This document shows, one piece after another, positions 25,849-34,783 of a stretch of 64,000 nucleotides of DNA. The notes below the pieces were generated by a model, which had not been told where the DNA came from, searched no databases, and was given only the letters and a program-made list of their open reading frames with translations. Origin of the DNA: Paenibacillus tritici (GTDB taxonomy: Bacteria; Bacillota; Bacilli; Paenibacillales; Paenibacillaceae); assembly GCF_013204885.1 (NCBI RefSeq), contig NZ_JABMKX010000008.1, forward strand, positions 1-64,000, given 5' to 3'. Within the stretch, counting starts at the first letter, position 1. Every line of letters begins with the position of its first letter. The position numbers and the translations under genes were made by a program.

Positions 25849-26109
25849 ATGAGTTTGCTATGGATGTTGATTGTTGGTGGCGTAATTGGTTGGCTGGCCG
25901 GGTTGATTATGGGCCGCGATATTCCGGGTGGAATTATCGGCAACATTATCGCAGGTATCCTCGGTTCATGGCTCGGCGGCATGCTGCTGGGAAGCTGGGG
26001 CCCTAAGATCAGCGATTACTATGTCTTCCCGTCATTGATTGGTGCCGTGGTTCTGATCTTTATCGTAAGCCTGATTCTGCGTTCGGTTGGCGGACGTAGC
26101 CGTTCTTAA
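25849..26109 (+). CDS. GlsB/YeaQ/YmgE family stress-response membrane protein
   Basis: An 86-residue protein with three Gly-rich helices. GVIGWLAGLIMGR and GGIIGNIIAGILGSWLGGMLLG are the transglycosylase-associated (GlsB/YeaQ) family signature. These small membrane proteins are linked to general or envelope stress, and their molecular role is unknown. AAAGGAG stands ten bases before the ATG. The frame is a single gene ending in a strong terminator. Confidence 0.9.
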   Translation: MSLLWMLIVGGVIGWLAGLIMGRDIPGGIIGNIIAGILGSWLGGMLLGSWGPKISDYYVFPSLIGAVVLIFIVSLILRSVGGRSRS

Positions 26110-26158
26110 GCCGGATGGCAGCATTCAATTCTGAAGCTGCTGGATCATACTTATTGTG

Positions 26159-26191
26159 CAAACCCGCCAGGGTTAGATCCTGGCGGGTTTG
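26159..26191 (+). terminator. Terminator of the GlsB-like gene
   Basis: CAAACCCGCCAGG and CCTGGCGGGTTTG form a perfect 13-bp stem with a seven-base loop. A run of T is only partly present (GGGTTTG). Confidence 0.8.
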
Positions 26192-26312
26192 CTGTGTGCG
26201 GTGCAGGGTGCACCCTGTACAAACCGGGGCCTAAGCTTCATTCTGAAATGGATTCAATATCTGCTATAATGAAGGAAAAGAGTGACCCAAATCACAGAGA
26301 GGAAAGTGAATT

Positions 26313-26819
26313 ATGGGTAATATCAACCCCTCACTTCTGCATGTGGGCTCCACGCTGGGAGCCGTGCTCATGGCGCTGATGGTTATTTTCATCCGCATGA
26401 AGGCCAGCGCCCGCCCGGTGACCATCCGCAAAATATGGATTCCGCCGCTTGGCATGTCCACCGGCTTCGCCATGTTCGTCGTACCTGAAGTCCGCTTCCC
26501 CTGGTGGTGGGCTGTTGCAGCTTTCCTGATCGGCTGGTTTATATTTGCCTATCCGCTGATCCGCAGTACACGGTTTGAAGAACGTGACGGGCAGATTTAC
26601 GCCCAGCGCTCCAAGAGCTTCGCCTTCATTCTGCTTGGACTGCTGCTGGTCCGCACGCTTCTTCATGAATTCATCAACCGGTATGTTTCCGTTCCGCAAT
26701 CCGGCGGATTATTCTTCATTCTGGCCTTCGGCATGATTCTCCACTGGAGAGTGTTCATGTATAAGCATTATACCCAGATGTTACCCGCTGAGCGGCCGAT
26801 CCCGCAGCCCCGGGTGTAG
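26313..26819 (+). CDS. ccdC: CcdC family membrane protein
   Basis: A 168-residue protein with four to five membrane segments. RKIWIPPLGMSTGFAMFVVPE and GQIYAQRSKSFAFILLGLLLVRTLLHEFI match the CcdC/DUF1453 family, named for its place near the cytochrome c biogenesis gene ccdA in Bacillus. Here it stands alone, and its function is not established. GAGGAAAG precedes the ATG. Confidence 0.87.
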   Translation: MGNINPSLLHVGSTLGAVLMALMVIFIRMKASARPVTIRKIWIPPLGMSTGFAMFVVPEVRFPWWWAVAAFLIGWFIFAYPLIRSTRFEERDGQIYAQRSKSFAFILLGLLLVRTLLHEFINRYVSVPQSGGLFFILAFGMILHWRVFMYKHYTQMLPAERPIPQPRV

Positions 26820-26862
26820 ACCTGTGGACCGGAGCATAAACCGAATATAGTTGTGCAACAGG

Positions 26863-26908
26863 GGGTGTCCCCGGCAGCCGTATAGATGACTGCCGGGGAC
26901 ACCCTTTT
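26863..26908 (+). terminator. Terminator of ccdC
   Basis: GGGTGTCCCCGGCAG pairs perfectly with CTGCCGGGGACACCC, with a 12-base loop, followed by TTTT. Confidence 0.92.
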
Positions 26909-27032
26909 ACTCCAGCCTTCACTAACGCCCACTATCTGCATATTCTAATTCTATAGGTACAGATGGCATTATCGGTTCCATGTCAGGTAACTTGCGATCA
27001 GATCGGTTAGAATATAACCATACTTGTAGAGA

Positions 27033-28010
27033 GTGGGGACAAGGCAATTGAAAAGTAAATCGAGAAAAGTGGCAATCGTCGGCTCCGGGATGGTCGGCTC
27101 AAGCGTTGCTTATTCCATGGTGAATCAGGCCATTTGCGATGAGATTATGATGATCGACCGCACTTATGACCGCGCCATGGCACAGGCGCTTGATCTGTCG
27201 CACTGTATGGACTTCACCGGAACACGCACCAAGGTATATGCCGGCACCGCAACCGATTGCGCAGGGATGGATGTTGTCATTCTGACAGCAGGCGCCAATC
27301 CGAAGCCGGGGCAGACCCGGCTGGATGTCCTGGAGGCAGCCGCTGTCATTACCCGGGAGATCATCACCGAGATTATGGCCGGAGGCTTCGACGGGATCTT
27401 TGTCGTGGCCGCGAACCCCGTAGATATTGTTACCTACATGGTCTGGCAAATCTCTGGCCTGCCGCGGCACCGGGTTATCGGCACAGGCACCTCCATCGAC
27501 TCTTCCCGGCTGAAAACCCTGCTGTCCGAGGTGTTCACCATTGATCCGCGCAGCGTGAACGGCTATGCACTCGGCGAACATGGAGAATCCCAGTTCGTGG
27601 CCTGGTCCCATGTCACGATCGGCGGCAAGCCGATCCTGCAGATTATGGAGCAGCACCGCGAGCGGTTCAGCAGCCTCGACCTTATGGATATCGCCCGCAA
27701 GACGAAGGATGCGGGCTGGGAGATTTTCACCCGCAAGGGCTCCACTCACTTCGGTATCGGCAGTGCGCTGGCCTATATCACACGCTCTATTCTGAATGAC
27801 GAACACAAGATCATCGCCGTATCCGCTATTCTGGATGGTGAATACGGACAAAACGCCGTATGCGCCGGAGTACCGGCCATTATCAGCAGCAGCGGCATTC
27901 AGGAGCTGCTGGAGCTGAACCTCAGCGGCGACGAGATGGCGAAGTTCGCAGCCTCCTGCAGTATCATCCGCAAGGGGATTGATTCTCTTCAGCTGGAGGA
28001 GAAGCTGTAG
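27033..28010 (+). CDS. ldh: L-lactate/2-hydroxyacid dehydrogenase of the LDH/MDH family
   Basis: A 325-residue NAD-dependent enzyme expected to interconvert pyruvate and L-lactate. The cofactor motif is [15 protein letters not shown]. Catalytic residues are present: the Asp156/Arg159 pair in GTSIDSSRL, His183 in GEHGES, and Arg96 in the active-site loop. The loop reads NPKPGQTR where Bacillus LDHs read NQKPGETR, so the residue that sets pyruvate specificity (Gln102 in LDH numbering) is a proline (Pro90). Substrate range may therefore be altered, for example to larger 2-oxoacids. The first start is GTG at 27033. A TTG at 27048 with AAGG just upstream would give a more usual N-terminus. Confidence 0.88.
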   Translation: MGTRQLKSKSRKVAIVGSGMVGSSVAYSMVNQAICDEIMMIDRTYDRAMAQALDLSHCMDFTGTRTKVYAGTATDCAGMDVVILTAGANPKPGQTRLDVLEAAAVITREIITEIMAGGFDGIFVVAANPVDIVTYMVWQISGLPRHRVIGTGTSIDSSRLKTLLSEVFTIDPRSVNGYALGEHGESQFVAWSHVTIGGKPILQIMEQHRERFSSLDLMDIARKTKDAGWEIFTRKGSTHFGIGSALAYITRSILNDEHKIIAVSAILDGEYGQNAVCAGVPAIISSSGIQELLELNLSGDEMAKFAASCSIIRKGIDSLQLEEKL

Positions 28011-28023
28011 CCTAACAGCAAAC

Positions 28024-28063
28024 AACCCCTCTGCTTCACAGGTAACCTGTGCGGCTGAGGGGT
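28024..28063. terminator. Probable bidirectional terminator between ldh and the chemoreceptor
   Basis: ACCCCTC and GAGGGGT form the outer stem and ACAGGT/ACCTGT an inner one, between convergent gene ends. T runs are short, so strength is uncertain. Confidence 0.55.
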
Positions 28064-28083
28064 ATTTGGTGTTGTAACTAAAC

Positions 28084-30111
28084 TTATTGAAATTTCTCGA
28101 TCTCGCCGCGCAATTCGCTCATCATCTGATTGAGCGATGCGGCTGAGGTTACGACTCTGCCCATCAGATTCCGCTGCTCTGTTGAAGCCTCGGCCACCAT
28201 CTCGGCACTTTCGGCAGAATCTCTGGCAATGATCAGCATGTCGGAGAGGGAGGCCGTAATCTCCTCGGTTCCGGCCGACATTTGCTCATTCACGGCAGAG
28301 ACATCCTGAATCTGAACCGATACCTCGCGGATGGAAGAGCGGATATGGTCGAAGGATGTGCCCACATTTTGCATTTTGCCCATACCGTCACCGATTTCAG
28401 CGATGCTCTTCTCCATGGAGACCTCAGCAGCCCTGGTGGATTCCTGAATCTGGCGGATTAATTCCACAATATTTACAATCGCGCTGTTCGTGCGCTCCGC
28501 CAGCTTCTTCACTTCATTCGCTACCACGCCGAAGCCGCGCCCGTGCTCGCCAGCTCTGGCTGCTTCAATAGAAGCGTTAAGGGATAACAGACCCGTCTGA
28601 TTGGAAATTTCCGAGATCACATCAATGATCTGTCCAATCTGCTCAGACTGCCCGCTCAGGTTGCGGATCAGAGCTGAGGTCTCCTCTGCCGCCCCGCTGA
28701 TTACGGTCATCTGCTTCAGTGTGGATTGAATCTCCACATATCCGTGCTCCACCTCGGTACTGACACTCTCCGCCTGGTCGGACACATTGACGGAGGATTC
28801 CGCAATTCTCTGCAGGCCGATCGCCATCTCCTCCGTAGCTCTTGCCGCCTGCTCCGAGCCTTTGAACTGCTCGCCCATTCCCTGGGCTACGTCCTGGACC
28901 ACCAGCTCTATCTCTGCCGACGTATTCGAGGTCAGACTGGCGTTATTCAGCACCTCTTCCGCAGAGACAGCCACCTTGCTTACTGTGGCATCAATTTTGC
29001 TGACAATGCCGGACAAGGATTCGATCATATCATTAATACTCTGGCTCATCAGGCCGATTTCATCACCTGAACGCACCGTAACCCGTTCACTGAGATGGCC
29101 CTCCGCCACTCTTTTCATCACCCCGGAGATCGCCACAATCGGCTTCACAATCAGCCGGGTCAGCGTTAGCGCTACGGCAATGACCGCCAGGATGATGATG
29201 ATAATGAACAGTGTGGATATGCGCTGGGCTGAGCTTAGCTTGGCAACAATCTCGCTTTTGGGAACAGTGATCAGCAGCTTCCAGTCTGTACCGGGAACCG
29301 TACGATAATAAGTAATGACCTGTTTGCCGTCCTCACCCTTGTAGGCTTCCGAACCGGCTTCATTGCCGAGAATATGCTTAATCGCTTGCTTCAGCTCCGG
29401 GGTCTGCGCGTAATCCGCGATGTTCTTGCCGATCCGCTCCGTATCCGAATAAGCGTAATAATCGCCCTGGCCCGAAATCACATATCCGTAGCCGGTATCG
29501 GCCACATGAATATTCTTGCTCATCTCCATCAGAATGTCGGGTGTCACCGAGAAGGCAATGCCGCCGGCGAACTTCTTGTCCTTATCCACTGCCGGAACAA
29601 ATACCGGAATGATAAACTTATCGAGCTGCTTCAAAAAAGACATCTCCGCCACTTCCGGCGCCAGACTCTCCTTGGCCTTCAGGAAGTATGCCGATTTGCC
29701 AACGTCAGCCGTAAGTTTGAGGGCATTGGCCAATACCCCATCCTTGTTGATTACACTGTAACCCTCTGACTGTTTGTCACTTTCCTCCAGCACCTTGATC
29801 ACAGGAAATATAGTGTCCGGCCGGGAGGTGTCGAATTCAGGATGCTGCGCAACCAGCTCCTGAACCGCCGAAGTTTTGGTATTCAGCCACTCCACGATCC
29901 GGGAGGTATTCATCTCCAGAATATTCTGTGCGAGCTCCTCGCTGTCGTCTCTGGTCACACCTCCGAAATACTGCATGAAAAAAATCGTTGCTCCGAGCAA
30001 AGGTACAATGGCAATGGCCAAAATAACCAGCGACCATTTGCTTTGCAGGGATAACGACTTTCCATTCTTTGCATTCATTTTCAATTTTGTCCACAAGCTT
30101 GCCTCACTCAC
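28084..30111 (-). CDS. Methyl-accepting chemotaxis protein with dCache sensor
   Basis: A 675-residue membrane chemoreceptor. A first membrane helix (about 27-50) is followed by an extracytoplasmic sensing region (50-300) with the dCache-like pattern [26 protein letters not shown] and [13 protein letters not shown]. The second helix lies at about 304-325, then a HAMP domain (325-380) and a long signalling coiled coil. The hairpin tip [21 protein letters not shown]...[16 protein letters not shown] contacts CheA/CheW. It reports a small-molecule ligand to the flagellar motor; the ligand is unknown. GTG at 30111 follows GGGGGA seven bases upstream. No chemotaxis operon is nearby. Confidence 0.94.
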   Translation of the reverse strand: MSEASLWTKLKMNAKNGKSLSLQSKWSLVILAIAIVPLLGATIFFMQYFGGVTRDDSEELAQNILEMNTSRIVEWLNTKTSAVQELVAQHPEFDTSRPDTIFPVIKVLEESDKQSEGYSVINKDGVLANALKLTADVGKSAYFLKAKESLAPEVAEMSFLKQLDKFIIPVFVPAVDKDKKFAGGIAFSVTPDILMEMSKNIHVADTGYGYVISGQGDYYAYSDTERIGKNIADYAQTPELKQAIKHILGNEAGSEAYKGEDGKQVITYYRTVPGTDWKLLITVPKSEIVAKLSSAQRISTLFIIIIILAVIAVALTLTRLIVKPIVAISGVMKRVAEGHLSERVTVRSGDEIGLMSQSINDMIESLSGIVSKIDATVSKVAVSAEEVLNNASLTSNTSAEIELVVQDVAQGMGEQFKGSEQAARATEEMAIGLQRIAESSVNVSDQAESVSTEVEHGYVEIQSTLKQMTVISGAAEETSALIRNLSGQSEQIGQIIDVISEISNQTGLLSLNASIEAARAGEHGRGFGVVANEVKKLAERTNSAIVNIVELIRQIQESTRAAEVSMEKSIAEIGDGMGKMQNVGTSFDHIRSSIREVSVQIQDVSAVNEQMSAGTEEITASLSDMLIIARDSAESAEMVAEASTEQRNLMGRVVTSAASLNQMMSELRGEIEKFQ

Positions 30112-30210
30112 CGCAAAATCCCCCCAGATACCCGTTGTAATCTTCCATATGCTGTAAATATATATTTAATATATCGGCATAAATAGACAAAAAACATAAT
30201 ACATCCAATA

Positions 30211-30259
30211 AAAAATAAGCCTTAAGACCCAATATCTAGGATCATTAAGACTTATTTTT
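30211..30259 (-). terminator. Terminator of the cadA-like gene
   Basis: AAAATAAG/CTTATTTT arms with an inner CTTAA/TTAAG pair form a long A/T-flanked hairpin at 30211-30259, about 35 bases after the ATPase stop codon on the minus strand. Confidence 0.75.
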
Positions 30260-30293
30260 CATAATTATTTCATAATCAATTCCTGTACAATCG

Positions 30294-32624
30294 TTATCCC
30301 GATTTCGGAAGCTGTAAAGCGCGCATACTGTTCAGCACAGCAAGTACCGTTACCCCGACATCCGAGAATACAGCCTCCCACATGGTTGCAATGCCGAACG
30401 CCCCCAGCAGCAGGAAGATGGCTTTGACTCCCAGCGCAAAAGCAATGTTCTGCCACACAATCGTCCGCGTACGCTTGGCGATCCCTATAGCAGCAGCAAT
30501 CTTGGAAGGCTCATCCGTCATAATGACAATATCCGCCGCTTCGATCGCCGCATCCGAGCCAAGCCCGCCCATGGCGATCCCGACATCCGCTCTGGCCAGC
30601 ACCGGGGTATCATTAATTCCGTCACCGACAAAAATAATCTTCTCCCGCGGCCCCTTCTCCCGCTCCAGCCGTTCAATCGCTGCGACCTTATCGCCGGGCA
30701 GCAGCTCGGCATGGATCTCCTGAATCCCCAGCTGTCTGCCGACAGACTCGGCCACGGGAGCCGCATCCCCGGTCAACATGACGGTCTTGCGGATTCCCAG
30801 CGAGTTCAGGTTCTGAATGGCCTTCTGCGCATCCTCTTTCACTTCATCCGCGATGACAAGGTATCCTGCATAACGCTTATCCACGGCAACATGGACAATC
30901 GTCCCGTGCTGCTGTGGAGTCCGGCTGGTAATCCCTTCACGCTCCATCAGCCGCGCATTCCCGGCCAGAACGGCCTTCCCCTCCACCGTAACAGCGATAC
31001 CGTGTCCGGATATTTCGTTATAGTCAGCAATAGCCTCACCAGGAATCACTTCTCCGTAGGCGGCACGGATGGATTCGGCAATCGGGTGGCTGGAATGACT
31101 CTCAGCGTAAGCCGCTATACGCAGCAGCTCCTGCTCCGTGAAGCCTTCCGCCGGAACATTGCCGGTCACGGTGAATTGCCCTTTGGTCAAGGTTCCCGTC
31201 TTATCGAACACAACGATCTTCACATCATTTAGCGCTTCAAGGTAATTACTGCCCTTCACCAGAATTCCATTCCGGGAGGCGGCTCCGATTCCCCCGAAGA
31301 ACCCGAGCGGGATCGACACAACCAGCGCACAAGGACAAGAGATAACCAGGAAGACCAGCGCACGGTAGACCCAATCCGAGAACGTAGCTCCGCTTAACAC
31401 CAGCGGTGGAACCACTGCCAGCAGCAGCGCCGTTATGACCACTACCGGAGTATAGGCACGGGCGAATTTGGTAATAAAGTTCTCTGTCTTGGCTTTGTTA
31501 TTGGTGGCATTCTGCACCAGCTCTAGAATCTGCGAGACGGCCGACTCGCCGAAATCCTTGGTCACCTCAATAGTAATCACACCATTACGGTTAATGAATC
31601 CGCTCAGCACCTGGCTTCCCGGCTGAGTCGAACGTGGAACCGATTCTCCGGTCAGTGCCGAGGTATCCATCATCGCGCTGCCTTCAAGAATAATCCCGTC
31701 CAGCGGAACCTTCTCGCCCGGCTTCACCACGATGCTGTCTCCTACTGTAACCTCTTCCGGGGAGACCTTCCGCAGGTTATTGCCTTCCTTCAGATAAGCG
31801 AACTCCGGCCGGATATCCATCAGTGCTGTAATCGAACGGCGTGAACGGTTCACCGCCATACCCTGGAACAGCTCACCCACCTGATAAAAGAGCATAACCG
31901 CGACGCCTTCCGGATATTCACCGATGGCAAAGGCACCGATGGTCGCCAGCGCCATCAGGAAATTCTCATCAAACACCTGGCCCCGGACGATATTCCGGAC
32001 CGCTGCCAAGACTACCTCACCGCCTACGATCAGATAGGCTGCAAGGAAAATCAGCAGCTCGGTGATTCCGCTGACCGGCAGGAACATCCCGGCCGCCGCC
32101 AGAACCGCGCCGCCCCCCAGCCGGAGCAGGATGCGGCGCGTATCGCCTTCCCCATGCTCATGACTATGCCCGTGTCCCTCTGAATCCTCGTGGCTATGAT
32201 TATGCTCAGCCGCAGCATGAGAATGCCCATGTCCAGCTTCGCGGGAGTGTTCATGCCCATGCCCGTGCGCTTCCCCGTGGGAATGAATATGGCCCTGTCC
32301 TTGTACAGCTACTCGCCCCGCTGCGGCTGCGCCGCCTGCAGACAGCGGCTTCTTGACCGCCCGCGAACCGCCACCAACCTCCCGCAGCTTCACATGCGGC
32401 TCAAGCTTAGTCACCGTCTGCGAAGCCTGCTCGGCTATTTCATCCGCAACCGTAGCCGCGGTCTCCAGTGTCATAGTCTTCGTAGCGAAGTTGACGGAGC
32501 AGGAGGACACGCCCTCGATCTTCTTGACCTTATTCTCAATCTTCATCGCGCAATTCGCGCAGTCCAGCCCGTCGAGGACCCACTTCCGCTTTACACTGCC
32601 TTCTGCCGTACTCAAATGACTCAT
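30294..32624 (-). CDS. cadA: Zn/Cd/Co-exporting P1B-type ATPase (CadA/ZntA type)
   Basis: A 776-residue heavy-metal efflux pump. An N-terminal HMA domain carries LDCANC (about 20-25). A linker of about 70 residues is packed with His (HSHGEAHGHGHEH and similar), probably a metal sensor or buffer. The membrane ATPase core has TGES, the transmembrane CPC motif (VISCPCALVVSIP), the phosphorylated Asp in DKTGTLTKG and GDGINDTPVLARADVG. CPC with the SCPCALVVS context is typical of the divalent zinc/cadmium class rather than copper. It is divergent from czcD, and both promoters carry matching ArsR-type operators. Confidence 0.93.
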   Translation of the reverse strand: MSHLSTAEGSVKRKWVLDGLDCANCAMKIENKVKKIEGVSSCSVNFATKTMTLETAATVADEIAEQASQTVTKLEPHVKLREVGGGSRAVKKPLSAGGAAAAGRVAVQGQGHIHSHGEAHGHGHEHSREAGHGHSHAAAEHNHSHEDSEGHGHSHEHGEGDTRRILLRLGGGAVLAAAGMFLPVSGITELLIFLAAYLIVGGEVVLAAVRNIVRGQVFDENFLMALATIGAFAIGEYPEGVAVMLFYQVGELFQGMAVNRSRRSITALMDIRPEFAYLKEGNNLRKVSPEEVTVGDSIVVKPGEKVPLDGIILEGSAMMDTSALTGESVPRSTQPGSQVLSGFINRNGVITIEVTKDFGESAVSQILELVQNATNNKAKTENFITKFARAYTPVVVITALLLAVVPPLVLSGATFSDWVYRALVFLVISCPCALVVSIPLGFFGGIGAASRNGILVKGSNYLEALNDVKIVVFDKTGTLTKGQFTVTGNVPAEGFTEQELLRIAAYAESHSSHPIAESIRAAYGEVIPGEAIADYNEISGHGIAVTVEGKAVLAGNARLMEREGITSRTPQQHGTIVHVAVDKRYAGYLVIADEVKEDAQKAIQNLNSLGIRKTVMLTGDAAPVAESVGRQLGIQEIHAELLPGDKVAAIERLEREKGPREKIIFVGDGINDTPVLARADVGIAMGGLGSDAAIEAADIVIMTDEPSKIAAAIGIAKRTRTIVWQNIAFALGVKAIFLLLGAFGIATMWEAVFSDVGVTVLAVLNSMRALQLPKSG

Positions 32625-32640
32625 CTCCCTTGAATAAACC

Positions 32641-32666
32641 TATATATGAGTATTTGTTCATATGTT
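32641..32666. promoter_or_regulatory. ArsR/SmtB-type (CzrA) operator before cadA
   Basis: ATATGAGTATTTGTTCATATGT conforms to the imperfect 12-2-12 palindrome recognised by SmtB/CzrA-type repressors. It lies just downstream of the -10 box of cadA and closely resembles the operator at 32935-32960. Confidence 0.82.
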
Positions 32667-32677
32667 AACTTACACCT

Positions 32678-32707
32678 ATTATATTCCCCTGAATCATACA
32701 GTGTCAA
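32678..32707 (-). promoter_or_regulatory. Sigma-A promoter of cadA
   Basis: Minus strand TTGACA (32702-32707), an 18-base spacer and a perfect TATAAT (32678-32683). The CzrA-type operator lies immediately downstream, so repression by blocking transcription is expected. Confidence 0.88.
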
Positions 32708-32904
32708 TGCATCCTGCCCATAGTTTGCGGCTATTTCTTTATTCGTTTCTTTCGTTTTTATAGAAGAAAACAGAGGAAAACGAGGCTGTAGAGAAAAACA
32801 AGTCTATAGAGGGAAACGAGGCAGGGCGAGAAATATCTTACGGCTTATTGCGGAGCTTGTGGTATGACAGGATAAGCATATTGGAAAAATAGTTGATGAA
32901 ATGC
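32708..32904. other. Spacer between the divergent metal-efflux promoters
   Basis: About 200 bases without a gene. The sequence around 32760-32830 holds repeated AGARGRAAACGAGGC-like phrases (GAGGAAAACGAGGC, GAGGGAAACGAGGC), possibly a short degenerate repeat. Confidence 0.5.
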
Positions 32905-32933
32905 TTGTATTTTGATTGCGGCCGTCATAATAT
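32905..32933 (+). promoter_or_regulatory. Sigma-A promoter of czcD
   Basis: TTGTAT (32905-32910), a 17-base spacer and TAATAT (32928-32933), followed directly by the ArsR-type palindrome. Confidence 0.75.
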
Positions 32934-32934
32934 T

Positions 32935-32960
32935 AACATATGAGCAACTATTCATATGTT
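32935..32960. promoter_or_regulatory. ArsR/SmtB-type (CzrA) operator before czcD
   Basis: AACATATGA (32935-32943) and TCATATGTT (32952-32960) are perfect nine-base arms around an eight-base centre, again the 12-2-12 architecture. It begins two bases after the -10 box and is the strongest site for the CzrA-like protein encoded at 34305. Confidence 0.87.
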
Positions 32961-32982
32961 AACGGAAAAGGGGTCCTTCCTA

Positions 32983-33984
32983 ATGAACAACTCTAAACAC
33001 TCCAAACAGCATCAGCACTCACATTCTGGCTCACATTCACATTCACACTCTGGCTCACACTCTCACTCTGGCCCGCATTCACACTCTGGCCCGCATTCCC
33101 ATTCACACTCTCACGCGCCGGACAACAAGAAGGGTCTGCTGATCGCCTTAATTATCACCGGCGGCATTATGTTCCTTGAATTCTTCGGCGGCCTTGTCAC
33201 CGGCAGTCTGGCCCTGCTGTCCGACTCGGGCCATATGCTGAGTGATACGGCGTCACTGGCCCTGAGCCTCGTCGCAATGATTATGGCCGTGAAGCCGCCG
33301 TCCGCGAAGAATTCCTTCGGCTTTTACAGATTCGAGATTATGGCTGCCTTGTTCAACGGGGTGACGCTGTTTGTTATCGCCGGCTTTATTATGTGGGAAG
33401 CCTTCCAGCGCTTCTCCTCTCCTCCCGCTGTAGCCAGCGGAACAATGATGCTGATCGCCGCAGTGGGGCTGCTGGCTAATCTCGTCAGTGCCTGGTCACT
33501 GATGCGCCAAAGCGGGGCCAAAGACAACATCAATATCAAGAGTGCCTATCTGCATATTATGGGCGATGCCCTCGGCTCTGTCGGCGCCCTGATTGCCGGT
33601 CTGATCATGAACCTATTCTCCTGGTATGCCGCAGACCCGATCATCAGCGTGCTGGTTGCACTGCTTATCCTGCGGAGCGCCTGGGGCGTCATCAAGCAGG
33701 CCTTCCACATTCTTATGGAAGGGACTCCGCTTAACGTCAATACCCATGATGTGCAGCAGGCGCTCATGGGTATCGAAGGGGTCAGCGATGTGCATGATCT
33801 GCATATCTGGACCATCACCTCCGGGCTGGATGCACTCAGCGGTCATCTGCTGATCCGGGATGATGTGAATCATGAACAAGTGCTGCAGGAAGCGCTCAGA
33901 GTGGTGGAAGAGAATTTCGGCATCCGGCACACGACGCTGCAAATCGAAGGTTCCTCCTTGAAGCATGGAGAGCTTCCCGTTTGA
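32983..33984 (+). CDS. czcD: Cation diffusion facilitator, zinc/cobalt/cadmium efflux (CzcD)
   Basis: A 333-residue membrane antiporter that exports Zn2+ and similar ions in exchange for protons. The first 45 residues are almost wholly His, Ser and Gly (HSHSGSHSHS), a metal-binding tail. Six membrane helices follow. The transport-site pairs are visible as SDSGHMLSD (helix 2) and HIMGDALGS (helix 5). The C-terminal domain (about 230-330, HDLHIWTITSGLDALSGHLLI) is the dimerising cytosolic ferredoxin-like fold. The ATG at 32983 follows AAAAGGGG; the frame from 32956 starts inside the operator. Expression should be induced by metal through the operator at 32935. Confidence 0.94.
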   Translation: MNNSKHSKQHQHSHSGSHSHSHSGSHSHSGPHSHSGPHSHSHSHAPDNKKGLLIALIITGGIMFLEFFGGLVTGSLALLSDSGHMLSDTASLALSLVAMIMAVKPPSAKNSFGFYRFEIMAALFNGVTLFVIAGFIMWEAFQRFSSPPAVASGTMMLIAAVGLLANLVSAWSLMRQSGAKDNINIKSAYLHIMGDALGSVGALIAGLIMNLFSWYAADPIISVLVALLILRSAWGVIKQAFHILMEGTPLNVNTHDVQQALMGIEGVSDVHDLHIWTITSGLDALSGHLLIRDDVNHEQVLQEALRVVEENFGIRHTTLQIEGSSLKHGELPV

Positions 33985-34200
33985 TCGGAGCAGGGGCACA
34001 AATGTTGTACCAATTGCAATTTTGCTCCAAGGCTACCTGTGTAACCGGAGGATTGTTGCATGAAACACAAGAATAATCCCGCTGGGCTGCCTGGACGAGT
34101 GAGATTCCTGCTTTTAGTGCAACAATTCTCAATTCGGGCTGTTATCGTATGGGGAATGTTGCAATTTGTGCAGGATTGTTGAGGTAAGTGACGACGAAGC
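33985..34200. repeat. Hairpin-rich intergenic repeat with GTTGCAA motifs
   Basis: Related phrases in both orientations are spread over 190 bases. Examples are GCACAAATGTTGTACCAATT near 34009, GGATTGTTGCATGAAACACA near 34050, AGTGCAACAATTCTCAATTC near 34118 and ATGTTGCAATTTGTGCAGGA near 34157. TTGCA and TGCAA pairs allow several stem-loops. No frame looks coding. I regard it as a further dispersed structured element, seen once in this window. Confidence 0.5.
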
Positions 34201-34239
34201 TTCAAGTTCAAGCTTAATTGCGTCTTATATACAACAAAT

Positions 34240-34287
34240 AAGGGAAAGTCCCAAGCCGCCGATTCACGGCTGCCGGGACCTTCCCTT
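34240..34287 (-). terminator. Terminator of czrA
   Basis: AAGGGAAAGTCCC at 34240-34252 pairs with GGGACCTTCCCTT at 34275-34287, and an inner GCCG/CGGC stem is possible. It lies just downstream of the czrA stop on the minus strand. Confidence 0.75.
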
Positions 34288-34304
34288 CTTCATTTCGGGA
34301 TCAT

Positions 34305-34670
34305 CTATTCATGACGGATATGCTCATGAGTCTGCAGGAAGATCTGCTCTACATGCGCATCGTTTAGCGAGTAATACACCGTCTTGCCTTCCTTGCGGCG
34401 CTTCACAATCCTTAGATTGCGCAGGTAGCGGAGCTGGTGGGACACTGCCGACTGCCCCATATCCAGTATCGACGACAAGTCATGCACGCACAGCTCTTGC
34501 TGGGATAAAGCGTAGATGAGCCGAACTCTCGTCGGATCACCGAGTGCCTTGAACATCTCTGCCATCTTGTCCGTAGTTCCACGGTCCGGCAGAATCAATG
34601 CCATAGATTCCGGTTCCAGTTCGGAACCATTACAGGTGTTGTCGCATTCTTCAAGTGCCGCTGGCTCCAT
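34305..34670 (-). CDS. czrA: ArsR-family zinc/cobalt-sensing repressor (CzrA type)
   Basis: A 121-residue winged-helix repressor. The DNA-recognition helix lies in LCVHDLSSILDMGQSAVSHQLRYLRNL. The C-terminal helix reads DAHVEQIFLQTHEHIRH and gives Asp104, His106, His117 and His120. This DxHx10Hx2H arrangement is the alpha-5 metal site of CzrA/SmtB-class sensors. GGAGG is seven bases before the ATG. It is expected to leave the two palindromes upstream of cadA and czcD when zinc or cobalt binds. An N-terminal tail with two Cys is longer than in B. subtilis CzrA. Confidence 0.92.
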   Translation of the reverse strand: MEPAALEECDNTCNGSELEPESMALILPDRGTTDKMAEMFKALGDPTRVRLIYALSQQELCVHDLSSILDMGQSAVSHQLRYLRNLRIVKRRKEGKTVYYSLNDAHVEQIFLQTHEHIRHE

Positions 34671-34783
34671 GCTCCCGCCTCCTCCATATGCTAATCCGGC
34701 TTCACCCGGCGCTTAATAGTATCTTCTACGATTAATTATAGAAAAAACTGCGCCCATTGTCCATGGAGAGAGAGCAAATCGCA

